Source: Shinella sp. SUS2 (lineage in GTDB: Bacteria; Pseudomonadota; Alphaproteobacteria; Rhizobiales; Rhizobiaceae). Taken from it: DNA of 34,201 nt. Both the position numbers and the translations under genes were made by a program. Below, in pieces: positions 24,088 through 32,272 of the stretch. The notes under the pieces are model-generated. The model did no database searches, had not been told where the DNA came from, and saw only the letters and a list, made by a program, of their open reading frames with translations. The stretch lies in the NCBI RefSeq assembly GCF_001262505.1, contig NZ_KQ410756.1, positions 1 to 34,201 on the forward strand, read 5' to 3'. Position 1 is the first letter of the stretch, and each line of letters begins with the position of its first letter.

Positions 24088-24936
24088 ATGAAACCGAAGT
24101 TTGAAAGATATTTTGCAAGCCTGGGATTTGCCGTGATGCTGCTCGCAGGCGTCAGCGCGCATGCTGGAGAGTTGATGGATCGAATTGCAAGCGGCAAGTC
24201 GATCCGCATCGGATATGCCAACGAACCGCCCTTCGCCTATCCCGATGCCGACAACAAGCCGGCTGGCTATGTCAACGCGCATGTGTTGGGCGTGCTGAAG
24301 GAAATGGGCTATGATAAGATCGAAACCGTCGTTACCGATTGGGGTGGCCTGATCCCGGGGCTGCAGTCGGATCGGCTCGATCTCGTGACAGGTGGTCTCT
24401 ATATCCTGCATTCCCGCTGCGAGAACGTCGCCTTTTCCGAGCCCTTGGCCAAGGTGTCGGACGCCTTCATAGTGTTGCCTGGCAATCCGAAGGGCATCAA
24501 GACATATAAGGATTTGGTTTCGACCGGTGAGACGATGGTCACGGGCCTCGGCTACAGCCTGATCGAGAACGCCAAGAAGGAAGGCGTTCCGGCTTCCCAG
24601 ATCATGGAAGTTCCAGGTCCCTCGGAAATGCTTGCTGCCGTTGTCGCCGGTCGTGCGGCGGCGGCCGCGCACAACTACCTGACCTTGAAGGACATGGCGG
24701 AAAAAGCTGGCGGGAAAGTCGAAATCACTGACCCCAATGCTCTTCCTGAGTGGACCAAGAACTGGGTGAGTGTCGGCTTCCGCAAGAGCGACAAGGATTT
24801 CGTCGAGAAGTTCAACGCGGCGCAGAAGAAGTATCTCGGCACCGCCGCTATGATGGAAGCAGTCAAGCCCTATCGGTATGACGAAAGCATGCTTCCCAAA
24901 GACGAAACGGCAGAATGGATTTGCGCAAATCGCTAG
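24088..24936 (+). CDS. Ehu-type ABC transporter periplasmic substrate-binding protein
   Basis: This 282-residue family 3 solute-binding protein has a Sec signal peptide (basic MKPKFERYF, hydrophobic core, SAHA cleavage site at about residue 26). The mature part follows the EhuB pattern: IRIGYANEPPFAYPDADNKPAGY, GGLIPGLQSDRLDLVTGGLYI, RCENVAFSEPLAKVSDAFIV, then GNPKGIKTYKDL. EhuB binds ectoine and hydroxyectoine; the ligand here is unproven but the M24 DoeA-like neighbour supports a related compound. An AAAAGAGGG ribosome-binding run precedes the ATG. Stem-loops on both sides (23945-23974 and 24957-24976) fit the usual need for extra binding-protein mRNA compared with the permeases. Confidence 0.92.
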   Translation: MKPKFERYFASLGFAVMLLAGVSAHAGELMDRIASGKSIRIGYANEPPFAYPDADNKPAGYVNAHVLGVLKEMGYDKIETVVTDWGGLIPGLQSDRLDLVTGGLYILHSRCENVAFSEPLAKVSDAFIVLPGNPKGIKTYKDLVSTGETMVTGLGYSLIENAKKEGVPASQIMEVPGPSEMLAAVVAGRAAAAAHNYLTLKDMAEKAGGKVEITDPNALPEWTKNWVSVGFRKSDKDFVEKFNAAQKKYLGTAAMMEAVKPYRYDESMLPKDETAEWICANR

Positions 24937-24956
24937 TCGCATCAATCGCCGGGTCG

Positions 24957-24976
24957 GCGGGACATCCAAGTCCCGC
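24957..24976 (+). promoter_or_regulatory. Stem-loop between the binding-protein and permease genes
   Basis: GCGGGAC (24957-24963) pairs with GTCCCGC (24970-24976) around a 6-nt loop, and a flanking G-T and C-G pair extend the stem to nine. It sits 20 bp after the binding-protein stop. Such stems typically protect the upstream mRNA from 3' decay and lower permease expression. No T-run follows. Confidence 0.6.
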
Positions 24977-25002
24977 TGGCTTGAATATACAGAGGACGGC
25001 AG

Positions 25003-25668
25003 ATGCCATTCTTAGAATTTCTTCAGACCTATAGCGCCGTAATCACACAGGGAACGGTGGTGACGATTGCGCAGTTCGTTCTCGCAACGTTGGTCGCCAT
25101 CGCAGCAGCCGGTCTTGCGGGCCTCGGAAAACTCTCTCGCAACTGGGCGATCCGTGGACTTTCGATAGCATTTATCGAGCTGTTTCGGGGCACCTCGCTT
25201 CTCGTACAGCTGTACTGGATCTTTTTCGTATTGCCTCTGTTCGGATTGACGCTGGAAAAATTCGTTGCAGGATTTCTGTCGGTCGGCCTCAACTGCGGGG
25301 CCTACGGCGCCGAGCTCGTGCGTGGCGCAGTGCAATCGGTCCCCCGCGGCCAGTGGGAAGCGGCAACGGCGATCAACATGAGCGGGTTTACCCGTATGCG
25401 CCGCATCATTCTACCTCAGGCGTTGGCCATTATGCTTCCGCCTTGGGGCAATCTGCTGGTCGAACTGCTCAAGGGTACTGCACTTGTCTCGCTGATTGCT
25501 GTTGCGGACCTTATGTTCCAGGCAAAACAAATCAATGCATCGACCTATCTGTCAGCGCAGGCCTTCGGCACTGCACTTGTCGTCTATTACATAATTGCCC
25601 GGTTCATGATCACTCCATTGATGAAATTCATGGAACGTATCGTTGCCAGGAGGCTCGGCAAAGCATGA
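25003..25668 (+). CDS. Ehu-type ABC transporter permease 1 (EhuC-like)
   Basis: This 221-residue HisM/GlnP-type inner-membrane permease begins MPFLEFLQTYSAVITQG and contains about five hydrophobic segments (roughly 17-40, 52-75, 83-105, 145-165 and 183-205). The cytoplasmic coupling loop GAVQSVPRGQWEAATAINMS carries the EAA-type motif that docks the ATPase. It overlaps the next permease by ATGA (25665-25668). It pairs with the second permease to form the channel for the substrate delivered by the upstream binding protein. Confidence 0.93.
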   Translation: MPFLEFLQTYSAVITQGTVVTIAQFVLATLVAIAAAGLAGLGKLSRNWAIRGLSIAFIELFRGTSLLVQLYWIFFVLPLFGLTLEKFVAGFLSVGLNCGAYGAELVRGAVQSVPRGQWEAATAINMSGFTRMRRIILPQALAIMLPPWGNLLVELLKGTALVSLIAVADLMFQAKQINASTYLSAQAFGTALVVYYIIARFMITPLMKFMERIVARRLGKA

Positions 25669-26336
25669 CGCTCGATTGGCGATGGGACTTCGTCTGGGCA
25701 ATTCTGCCTAGACTGCTGTCCGCAACTTTGAACACACTGCTGGCGGCAAGCAGTGGCTACGCGATTGCGCTCGTGGTCGGCCTCGTGCTCGCTGTGGCGC
25801 ACCGCACCAGCCCGGTCGGACTGCGCTGGATTCTCCGGGAGGCGGTTGAGTTCATCAGATCGACGCCGCTGGTGCTACAGATATTCTTTGTTTTCTATGT
25901 AGGCCCGCAATTCGGCTTGAACCTGTCACCTTGGGAAGCCGGCCTTATCGCCATTGGGCTTCACTACTCGGCCTATCTGTCGGAAGTGTATCGAGCCGGC
26001 ATCGACGCGGTTCCGCGCGGGCAATGGGAGGCATGCCGCGCGTTGAATCTCTCGCCCTGGAGAACATACGCCAGGATCATCCTGCCTCAGGCGCTCGCAC
26101 CGTCGATACCCGGCATGGGAAATTATCTCGTCGGTATCCTCAAGGATACGCCGATGCTATCGGTCATCGGTGTGGCGGAACTGATGCATGCGGCCAATGC
26201 GATCGGATCCGAAAACTACCGTTATCTGGAGCCGTTCACGCTTGTGGGCCTCATCTTTCTCATGATCTCGCTTCCGACCGCCGGACTTGTCCGGCTTTTC
26301 GAACACCGGCTGCGGCTGACACTGGGACTTAACTAA
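25665..26336 (+). CDS. Ehu-type ABC transporter permease 2 (EhuD-like)
   Basis: This 223-residue partner permease starts at the ATG in the ATGA overlap with permease 1 (MTLDWRWDFVWAILPRLL). The coupling loop GIDAVPRGQWEACRALNLSPW is present, and membrane segments flank STPLVLQIFFVFYVGPQFG and YLVGILKDTPMLSVIG. A longer upstream reading exists but would lie wholly inside permease 1 in another frame, so it is rejected. The stop TAA overlaps the ATPase start as TAATG, showing coupled translation across the operon. Confidence 0.93.
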   Translation: MTLDWRWDFVWAILPRLLSATLNTLLAASSGYAIALVVGLVLAVAHRTSPVGLRWILREAVEFIRSTPLVLQIFFVFYVGPQFGLNLSPWEAGLIAIGLHYSAYLSEVYRAGIDAVPRGQWEACRALNLSPWRTYARIILPQALAPSIPGMGNYLVGILKDTPMLSVIGVAELMHAANAIGSENYRYLEPFTLVGLIFLMISLPTAGLVRLFEHRLRLTLGLN

Positions 26337-27148
26337 TGACCGTCACTCAATATCCACTGGAATTACCACCGGATGACTGCCCGATGGTTCGGTTCATGAA
26401 TGTAAGCAAGAGCTACGGAGAGTTGCAGGTCATACGCAACCTCAACTTCGATGTAAGCGAAGGCGAAATGGTCAGCATTATCGGGCCATCGGGTTCAGGG
26501 AAGACGACGGTGCTTCGCATCCTGATGACGCTCGAGAAGATCAACGAGGGCGTGATCTATGTCGGCGGAAAACCGCTGACCCACATGCCACAGAACGGAC
26601 GCCTGGTCCCAGCAAATGAGCGTTACCAGAGACAGATACGATCCTCGATCGGGATGTGCTTTCAACAATTCAATCTGTTCCCCCACATGACCGCACTTCA
26701 GAACTGCATGGAGGGACCCACTCAGGTGCTTGGCCTTTCCAGGAAGGAAGCACTAGAGAGATCCGAAGAGCTTCTGAAGATGGTCGGCATGATCGACAAA
26801 CGCGACCAGCATCCGTCGCGATTGTCCGGGGGGCAACAGCAACGCGTGGCAATAGCGCGCGCGCTGGCCATGCGCCCAAAGGTGATGCTTTTCGACGAAG
26901 TCACCTCCGCTCTCGATCCTGAGGTGATCGGTGAGGTTACTGAAGTGATCCGCAAGCTTGTTGCGGAGCACAATCTTACCATGCTTATGGTCACACATCA
27001 GATGGGGTTTGCCCGAGACATTTCCGATCGGGTCTGTTTCTTCTATCGCGGGTCCATGGAAGAGGAAGCATCTCCTGAAGCACTGTTCGGCAACCCGCAA
27101 CGCGATCGCACTAAGCAGTTCCTTTCGGCCGTTAAGGAGGCGGTTTGA
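26336..27148 (+). CDS. Ehu-type ABC transporter ATP-binding protein (EhuA-like)
   Basis: This 270-residue ATPase of a polar amino-acid importer has Walker A GPSGSGKTT (about 50-58), the Q-loop in MCFQQFNLFPHM, the signature LSGGQQQR, Walker B VMLFDEVTSALD and the switch His in VTHQMG. An insertion between Walker A and the Q-loop (LTHMPQNGRLVPANERY) matches the EhuA/glutamine-type group. It energises the two permeases upstream. The first base of its ATG is the last base of the preceding stop. Just after its stop begins the decayed etfBA remnant, so the operon ends here. Confidence 0.95.
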   Translation: MTVTQYPLELPPDDCPMVRFMNVSKSYGELQVIRNLNFDVSEGEMVSIIGPSGSGKTTVLRILMTLEKINEGVIYVGGKPLTHMPQNGRLVPANERYQRQIRSSIGMCFQQFNLFPHMTALQNCMEGPTQVLGLSRKEALERSEELLKMVGMIDKRDQHPSRLSGGQQQRVAIARALAMRPKVMLFDEVTSALDPEVIGEVTEVIRKLVAEHNLTMLMVTHQMGFARDISDRVCFFYRGSMEEEASPEALFGNPQRDRTKQFLSAVKEAV

Positions 27149-27196
27149 GTGACTTGGCATTGTCGTTGTTGGGACAACACGTCTAAACGAACCTGC

Positions 27197-27592
27197 GCAG
27201 TGGTGATTGTGCGTCTTAATGACCCGCACTGTGCCTCACTTCCGGACGTAGTGAGGCCCGATGAGCCTTGCGGACGCACGGCGGGCATCAAGGACAAACG
27301 CGTTTTAGAATTGGTCGCAAACCTGCGGCGTGTTTTGACCGCAGTGCGTGGGAGATTAAGACAACCTCTGGCAGATCACAATAATGCCAATCCCTCCAGC
27401 CCAATCGATGAGGAACTGATCAATCGCCCGAGGTTACGGACGATCGTCTCGGCGGCGACCTTGGTCGGCAAGCACGTGGTTTCGCGCGTGGCGGTGGTCT
27501 CGGCGGTGACAAAACATTGGGCCAGCATGATCGAGCAGAACGTTATCGCGAAGATCAACACGACGAAGAACTCTCGTTGTCTGGATTGTTGA
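27197..27592 (+). pseudogene. Collapsed second copy of etfB-etfA
   Basis: A single open frame contains shortened pieces of EtfB and EtfA in the right order. VRLNDPHCASLPDV matches the EtfB recognition loop LRLNEPRYASLPNI. DEPCGRTAGIKDKRVLELVANL matches the EtfB tail EEPSGRKAGIKVKTVAELVEKL. LADHNNANPS matches the EtfA start LADHDNATLS. IVSAATLVGKHVVSRVAVV matches IVSAATSVGKNVLPRVAAL, and NVIAKINTTKN weakly matches NAIQTVQSTDAKK. Large internal deletions removed most of both genes and their boundary, and no FAD domain remains, so it cannot work. The divergence is too great for a recent copy of the intact pair at 11280-12980. The next intact gene is purU. Confidence 0.75.
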
Positions 27593-27729
27593 CGCGTTCT
27601 CGTTGGTCATTTGTTCGATACCCTCACTGAGACCGAAAAGACGCTCTGCGCGGCGTAACCAATCCTCTCTGGCGCTCTTGCCGGCCTGATACGGCAAAGC
27701 GCACGTATTGCATTGCAAAGGGAACACCG

Positions 27730-28614
27730 ATGAAAAACCATGTCCTGACCGTATCCTGCCAATCGACCCGTGGCATCGTCGCCGCGATCACCGGCTACCT
27801 GGCCGAGAAGGAATGCAATATCGTGGATTCGTCGCAGTTCGACGACCTCGAGACGGGCCTGTTCATCATGCGCCTCACCTTCACCAGCGAGGGTGGTGCG
27901 ACGCAGGACGAGATCGATGCCGGCTTCGCCCCGATCTCTAAGAAGTTCGCGATGGTCCACCGGTTCCACAACAGCGACGAGCGCATGAAGGTGCTGCTGA
28001 TGGTGTCGCGCTTCGGCCATTGCCTCAACGACCTGCTGTACCGCTGGAAGATCGGCGCGCTGCCGATCGACATCGTCGGCGTCGTCTCCAACCACTTCGA
28101 TTACCAGAAGGTCATCGTCAACCACGATATCCCCTTCCACCACGTCAAGGTGACGAAAGAGAACAAGCCGCAGGCCGAGGCCCGCCTGATGGAAGTCGTC
28201 GAGCAGTCCGGCGCCGAGCTGATCGTGCTCGCCCGCTACATGCAGGTGCTGTCGGATGCCGTCTGCAAGAAGATGTCGGGCCGCATCATCAACATTCACC
28301 ACTCGTTCCTGCCGTCCTTCAAGGGGGCCAACCCGTACAAGCAGGCCTTCGAGCGCGGCGTGAAGCTGATCGGCGCGACGGCGCACTACGTCACGGAAGA
28401 CCTCGACGAGGGTCCGATCATCGAGCAGGACGTCGCGCGCATCACCCATGCGCAGTCGGCGGACGACTATGTCTCGATCGGCCGCGACGTGGAGAGCCAG
28501 GTGCTCGCCCGCGCCGTGCACGCCCATATCCACCACCGCGTCTTCATGAACGGCAACAAGACCATCGTCTTCCCGCCGAGCCCGGGCTCCTATGCCTCAG
28601 AGCGCATGGGCTGA
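27730..28614 (+). CDS. purU: Formyltetrahydrofolate deformylase
   Basis: This 294-residue enzyme hydrolyses 10-formyl-THF to formate and THF. It has an N-terminal ACT domain (about 1-80, with CQSTRGIVAAITGYLAEKEC) and a C-terminal formyltransferase-fold hydrolase domain (about 88-294). The latter includes VSNHFDY, the NIHHSFLPSFKGANPY loop and the catalytic Asp region LDEGPIIEQDV. It lies 3 bp before folD, so the two are one unit. In N-methyl-compound catabolism it regenerates free THF by draining C1 units from the demethylase. Codon use is strongly GC-rich, like etfBA. Confidence 0.95.
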   Translation: MKNHVLTVSCQSTRGIVAAITGYLAEKECNIVDSSQFDDLETGLFIMRLTFTSEGGATQDEIDAGFAPISKKFAMVHRFHNSDERMKVLLMVSRFGHCLNDLLYRWKIGALPIDIVGVVSNHFDYQKVIVNHDIPFHHVKVTKENKPQAEARLMEVVEQSGAELIVLARYMQVLSDAVCKKMSGRIINIHHSFLPSFKGANPYKQAFERGVKLIGATAHYVTEDLDEGPIIEQDVARITHAQSADDYVSIGRDVESQVLARAVHAHIHHRVFMNGNKTIVFPPSPGSYASERMG

Positions 28615-28617
28615 GCG

Positions 28618-29523
28618 ATGACCAACGTTATCGATGGAAAGCAGGTTGCGGCGTCCGTGATTGACGCCGTGAAGGCCGCGACGGTGGCTCTGGAGAACGA
28701 GGCTGGCGTCAAGGCCGGTCTCGCCGTCGTCATCGTCGGCGAGGATCCGGCGAGCCACGCCTATGTCGGCGCCAAGAGCCGCATGGCCAAGGAATGCGGT
28801 TTCAACTCGATCCAGCACACGCTTCCGGAAGACACCACGCAGGAAGCACTTGCGGCGCTCGTCGCGACTCTGAATGCCGACGAGAGCATCCATGGGATTC
28901 TCGTCCAGTTGCCGTTGCCGAAGCATCTCGATTCAGACCCGATTATCCAGTCGATCAGGCCGGAAAAGGATGTCGACGGCCTGCATGTCGTCAATGCCGG
29001 CAAGGTGGCGACTGGCGATCTCGCGGGTGGCCTTGTTTCCTGCACGCCGGCCGGCGCCATGGTTTTTGTGCGCCGCACGCATGGCGAGGATCTGTCGGGT
29101 CTCAACGCCGTTGTCATCGGTCGCTCGAACCTGTTCGGCAAGCCGATGTCGGCTCTGCTGCTCGCCGCCAATGCGACCGTCACGACCGCCCATTCGCGCA
29201 CGAAAGATCTCGCCGGCGTCTGCTGCAATGCGGATATCCTGGTTGCCGCCGTCGGTTGCCCGGAAATGGTCAAGGCGGACTGGATTAAATCAGGAGCGAC
29301 CGTCATCGATGTCGGCATCAACCGCATTCCGGCACCTGACAAGGGCGAGGGCAAATCGCGCCTCGTCGGCGACGTCGCCTATGACGAGGTAGCCAAGGTG
29401 GCCGGCGTCATAACGCCGGTCCCGGGCGGCGTCGGCCCGATGACCATTGCCATGCTGATGGCAAACACCGTCATTGCCGCCTATCGCAAGACCGGCAGCG
29501 CGCCACCGAAGTTTAGAGGATAA
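28618..29523 (+). CDS. folD: Bifunctional methylenetetrahydrofolate dehydrogenase/methenyltetrahydrofolate cyclohydrolase
   Basis: This 301-residue FolD converts 5,10-methylene-THF to 10-formyl-THF in two steps with NADP. Motifs are intact: the catalytic Lys in YVGAKSRMAKECGF, QLPLPKHLD, GRSNLFGKPM in the dinucleotide-binding domain, and TPVPGGVGPMT. It is sandwiched between purU (3-bp gap) and ETF-QO (2-bp gap), so the three form one operon. This second, catabolic copy of FolD typically accompanies betaine or sarcosine demethylation genes, in addition to a housekeeping copy elsewhere; that is known of such loci, not seen here. Confidence 0.95.
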   Translation: MTNVIDGKQVAASVIDAVKAATVALENEAGVKAGLAVVIVGEDPASHAYVGAKSRMAKECGFNSIQHTLPEDTTQEALAALVATLNADESIHGILVQLPLPKHLDSDPIIQSIRPEKDVDGLHVVNAGKVATGDLAGGLVSCTPAGAMVFVRRTHGEDLSGLNAVVIGRSNLFGKPMSALLLAANATVTTAHSRTKDLAGVCCNADILVAAVGCPEMVKADWIKSGATVIDVGINRIPAPDKGEGKSRLVGDVAYDEVAKVAGVITPVPGGVGPMTIAMLMANTVIAAYRKTGSAPPKFRG

Positions 29524-29525
29524 AT

Positions 29526-31190
29526 ATGAGCGCAGCTATGGACCCCCCCGAACGCGAATCGATGGAATTCGACGTGGTGATCGTCGGTGCGGGACCTGCC
29601 GGCCTTTCGGCTGCGATCCGGTTGAAGCAGGTGAACCCCGATCTGACGGTCGTCGTCCTGGAAAAGGGCTCGGAAGTCGGCGCGCATATCCTGTCGGGCG
29701 CGGTCGTCGATCCCATCGGCATCGACCGCCTCCTGCCCGGCTGGCGCGAGGATGAAAGCCATCCCTTCAAGACCGAGGTGACGGACGACCACTTCCTCTT
29801 CCTCGGCCCGGCCGGCTCGGTGCGCCTGCCGAACGCCTTCATGCCGCCGCTGATGAACAATCACGGCAACTACATCGTCTCGCTCGGCAATGTCTGTCGC
29901 TGGCTGGCGACCAAGGCGGAAGAGCTTGGCGTCGAGATCTATCCCGGCTTTGCCGCAACCGAAGTGCTCTATAACGACGAAGGCGCGGTGATCGGTGTCG
30001 CCACCGGTGACATGGGCATCGAGCGCAATGGCGAGCTCGGCCCGAACTATACCCGCGGCATGGCGCTGCTTGGCAAATACACGCTGATCTCCGAGGGCGT
30101 GCGCGGCTCGCTCGCCAAGCAGCTGATCGCGAAGTTCAAGCTGGACGAGGGCCGCGAGCCGCAGAAGTTCGGCATCGGCCTCAAGGAACTCTGGCAGGTG
30201 AAGCCCGAGAACCACAAGCCCGGCCTCGTGCAGCACTCCTTCGGCTGGCCGCTCGGCATGAAGACCGGCGGCGGCTCGTTCCTCTACCACCTCGAAGACA
30301 ACATGGTCGCCGTCGGCTTCGTGGTGCATCTCAACTACAAGAACCCCTATCTCTTTCCCTTCGAGGAGTTCCAGCGCTTCAAGACGCATCCGGCGATCCG
30401 CGGCACCTTCGAGGGCGGCAAGCGGCTTTCCTACGGCGCGCGCGCCATCACCGAGGGCGGCTACCAGTCGGTGCCGAAGCTGTCCTTCCCGGGCGGCGCG
30501 CTGATCGGCTGCTCGGCCGGTTTCGTCAACGTGCCGCGCATCAAGGGCAGCCACAATGCGGTGCTGTCCGGCATGCTCGCGGCGGAGAAGCTGGCGGATG
30601 CCATTGCCAACGGCCGCGCCAATGACGAGCCCATCGAGATCGAGCAGGGCTGGCGCGACAGCGCCATCGGCTCGGACCTCAGGAAGGTGCGCAACGTCAA
30701 GCCGCTGTGGTCGAAGTTCGGCACGGCCGTGGGCGTCGCCCTCGGCGGCCTCGACATGTGGACGAACACGCTTCTCGGCTTCTCCTTCTTCGGCACGCTG
30801 AAGCACGGCAAGACCGACGCCGCCTCGCTGGAGCCGGCCGCCAAGCACCAGAAGATCGACTATCCGAAGCCGGACGGCGTGCTGACCTTCGACCGTCTCT
30901 CCTCGGTGTTCCTGTCGAATACCAACCATGAGGAAGACCAGCCGATCCACCTCCAGCTCAAGAACCCGGAACTGCAGAAGACGTCGGAACTGGACGTCTA
31001 TGCCGGTCCGTCGACCCGCTACTGTCCGGCGGGCGTCTACGAATGGGTGGAGAAGGGCGGCAAGGACGTCTTCGTCATCAACGCCCAGAACTGCGTTCAC
31101 TGCAAGACCTGCGACATCAAGGACCCGAACCAGAACATCAACTGGGTGCCGCCACAGGGGGGTGAGGGGCCGGTCTATCTGAACATGTGA
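29526..31190 (+). CDS. Electron transfer flavoprotein-ubiquinone oxidoreductase
   Basis: This 554-residue membrane-associated ETF-QO oxidises reduced ETF and reduces ubiquinone. The N-terminal FAD motif DVVIVGAGPAGLSAAIRLKQ is intact. The C-terminal [4Fe-4S] cluster is held by Cys500, Cys523, Cys526 and Cys529 (YCPAGVYEW and CVHCKTCDIKDP). The ATG follows a GAGGA ribosome-binding sequence in the folD tail. It completes the electron path dehydrogenase -> EtfAB -> ETF-QO -> respiratory chain, with EtfAB encoded some 16 kb away. The gene is full length; the sequence after its stop turns into a pyruvate carboxylase relic. Confidence 0.96.
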   Translation: MSAAMDPPERESMEFDVVIVGAGPAGLSAAIRLKQVNPDLTVVVLEKGSEVGAHILSGAVVDPIGIDRLLPGWREDESHPFKTEVTDDHFLFLGPAGSVRLPNAFMPPLMNNHGNYIVSLGNVCRWLATKAEELGVEIYPGFAATEVLYNDEGAVIGVATGDMGIERNGELGPNYTRGMALLGKYTLISEGVRGSLAKQLIAKFKLDEGREPQKFGIGLKELWQVKPENHKPGLVQHSFGWPLGMKTGGGSFLYHLEDNMVAVGFVVHLNYKNPYLFPFEEFQRFKTHPAIRGTFEGGKRLSYGARAITEGGYQSVPKLSFPGGALIGCSAGFVNVPRIKGSHNAVLSGMLAAEKLADAIANGRANDEPIEIEQGWRDSAIGSDLRKVRNVKPLWSKFGTAVGVALGGLDMWTNTLLGFSFFGTLKHGKTDAASLEPAAKHQKIDYPKPDGVLTFDRLSSVFLSNTNHEEDQPIHLQLKNPELQKTSELDVYAGPSTRYCPAGVYEWVEKGGKDVFVINAQNCVHCKTCDIKDPNQNINWVPPQGGEGPVYLNM

Positions 31191-31212
31191 CCAGCAATTC
31201 TTAGACGATGGG

Positions 31213-32272
31213 CCTATCGCTATCTCAAAAATTCTACGCGCCAACCGATCCGAAATCGCCATCGCCGCCACGACCGTGCTTGCCGCCGTCGATGTGGCGG
31301 ATGCGGCGATGGATGCGTTGTCGAGCAACACCTCGCAGCCCTGCCTCGGCTCGATCGTCGAGGCGCTGAAGGGGTCGCAGCGCGATCCGGGCCTCGATCC
31401 CGAATGGATCCGCCGCCTGTCATTCTATTGGGAGGCCGTGCGCTTCCAGTACGCCGCCTTCGAAAGCGACCTCAACGGGCCGGCCGCTGATGATGGTCTC
31501 GCAGGACCTCACGGTCGCCGATGTCGAGAATCCGGCCAAGGACATCGCCTTCCCCGAATCGGTCGTCTCGATGCTGAAGGGCGACCTCGGCCAGACCCCG
31601 GGCGGCTGGCCGGCCGGTCTCCAGAAGAAGGCGCTGAAGGGCGAGACGCCCTATACGGCCGTGCCGGGCTCGCTGCTGCCGCCGGCCGATCTGAATGCCG
31701 AGCGCAAGGCCATCGAGGACAAGCTGGAGCGCAAGGTCGACGATTTCGAGTTCGCCTCCTACCTCATGTATCCGAAGGTCTTCACCGACTATGCGCTGGC
31801 CGCCGACCTGTACGGCCCGGTCAGCGTGCTGCCGACGCCGGCCTATTTCTACGGCCTTGCCCCCGGCGAGGAGCTTTCGCCGGAGCTAGAGAAGGGCGTT
31901 TCCCTCGTCATCCTGCATCAGGCGAAAAGCGAGCCGGACGCGCAGGGCATGGTCAAGGTGTTCTTCGAGCTGAACGGCCAGCCGCGCCTTATCAAGGTGC
32001 CGGACCGCAACCGCGCCGCCACCTCGGCCGTGCGCCGCAAGGCCTACAACGGCAATGCCGCCCATCTCGGTGCGCCGATGCCGGGCGTCATTTCGACGGT
32101 CTCGGTCTCCGCCGGTCAGGCGGTCAAGGCAGGCGACGTGCTGCTCTCCATCGAGGCGATGAAGATGGAAACGGCGCTGCATGCCGAAAAGGACGGCATG
32201 ATCTCGGAAGTGCTGGTCAAGGCCGGCGACCAGATCGACGCCAAGGACCTCTTGATCGTCTACGGCGCCTGA
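31213..32272 (+). pseudogene. pyc: Pyruvate carboxylase with two internal deletions
   Basis: The reading begins PIAISKILRANRSEIAI, the start of a rhizobial-type pyruvate carboxylase without its initiator codon. It then jumps to AATTVLAAVDVADAAMDALS, near the end of the carboxyltransferase domain, losing most of the biotin carboxylase and carboxyltransferase domains. It continues through SSNTSQPCLGSIVEALKG and AVRFQYAAFESDLNGP. At about 31487 a second deletion with frameshift jumps to LMMVSQDLTVADVENPAKD. The rest is intact in one frame to 32272, including the biotin site EAMKMETAL and the C-terminus. The normal protein is about 1,150 residues; about 350 remain. The 260-residue tail (from ATG 31490) has an intact biotinyl domain and could be translated, but cannot carboxylate. 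Codon use matches the upstream genes. Confidence 0.85.

Noticed and set aside
27607..28536. Antisense open frame over purU
   Set aside because: Shadow of a fully conserved purU; repetitive acidic and valine-rich translation without motifs.
29481..31331. A 616-codon open frame antisense to ETF-QO
   Set aside because: Composition-driven shadow (rich in Arg, His, Asp and Val); the sense strand encodes a complete ETF-QO.
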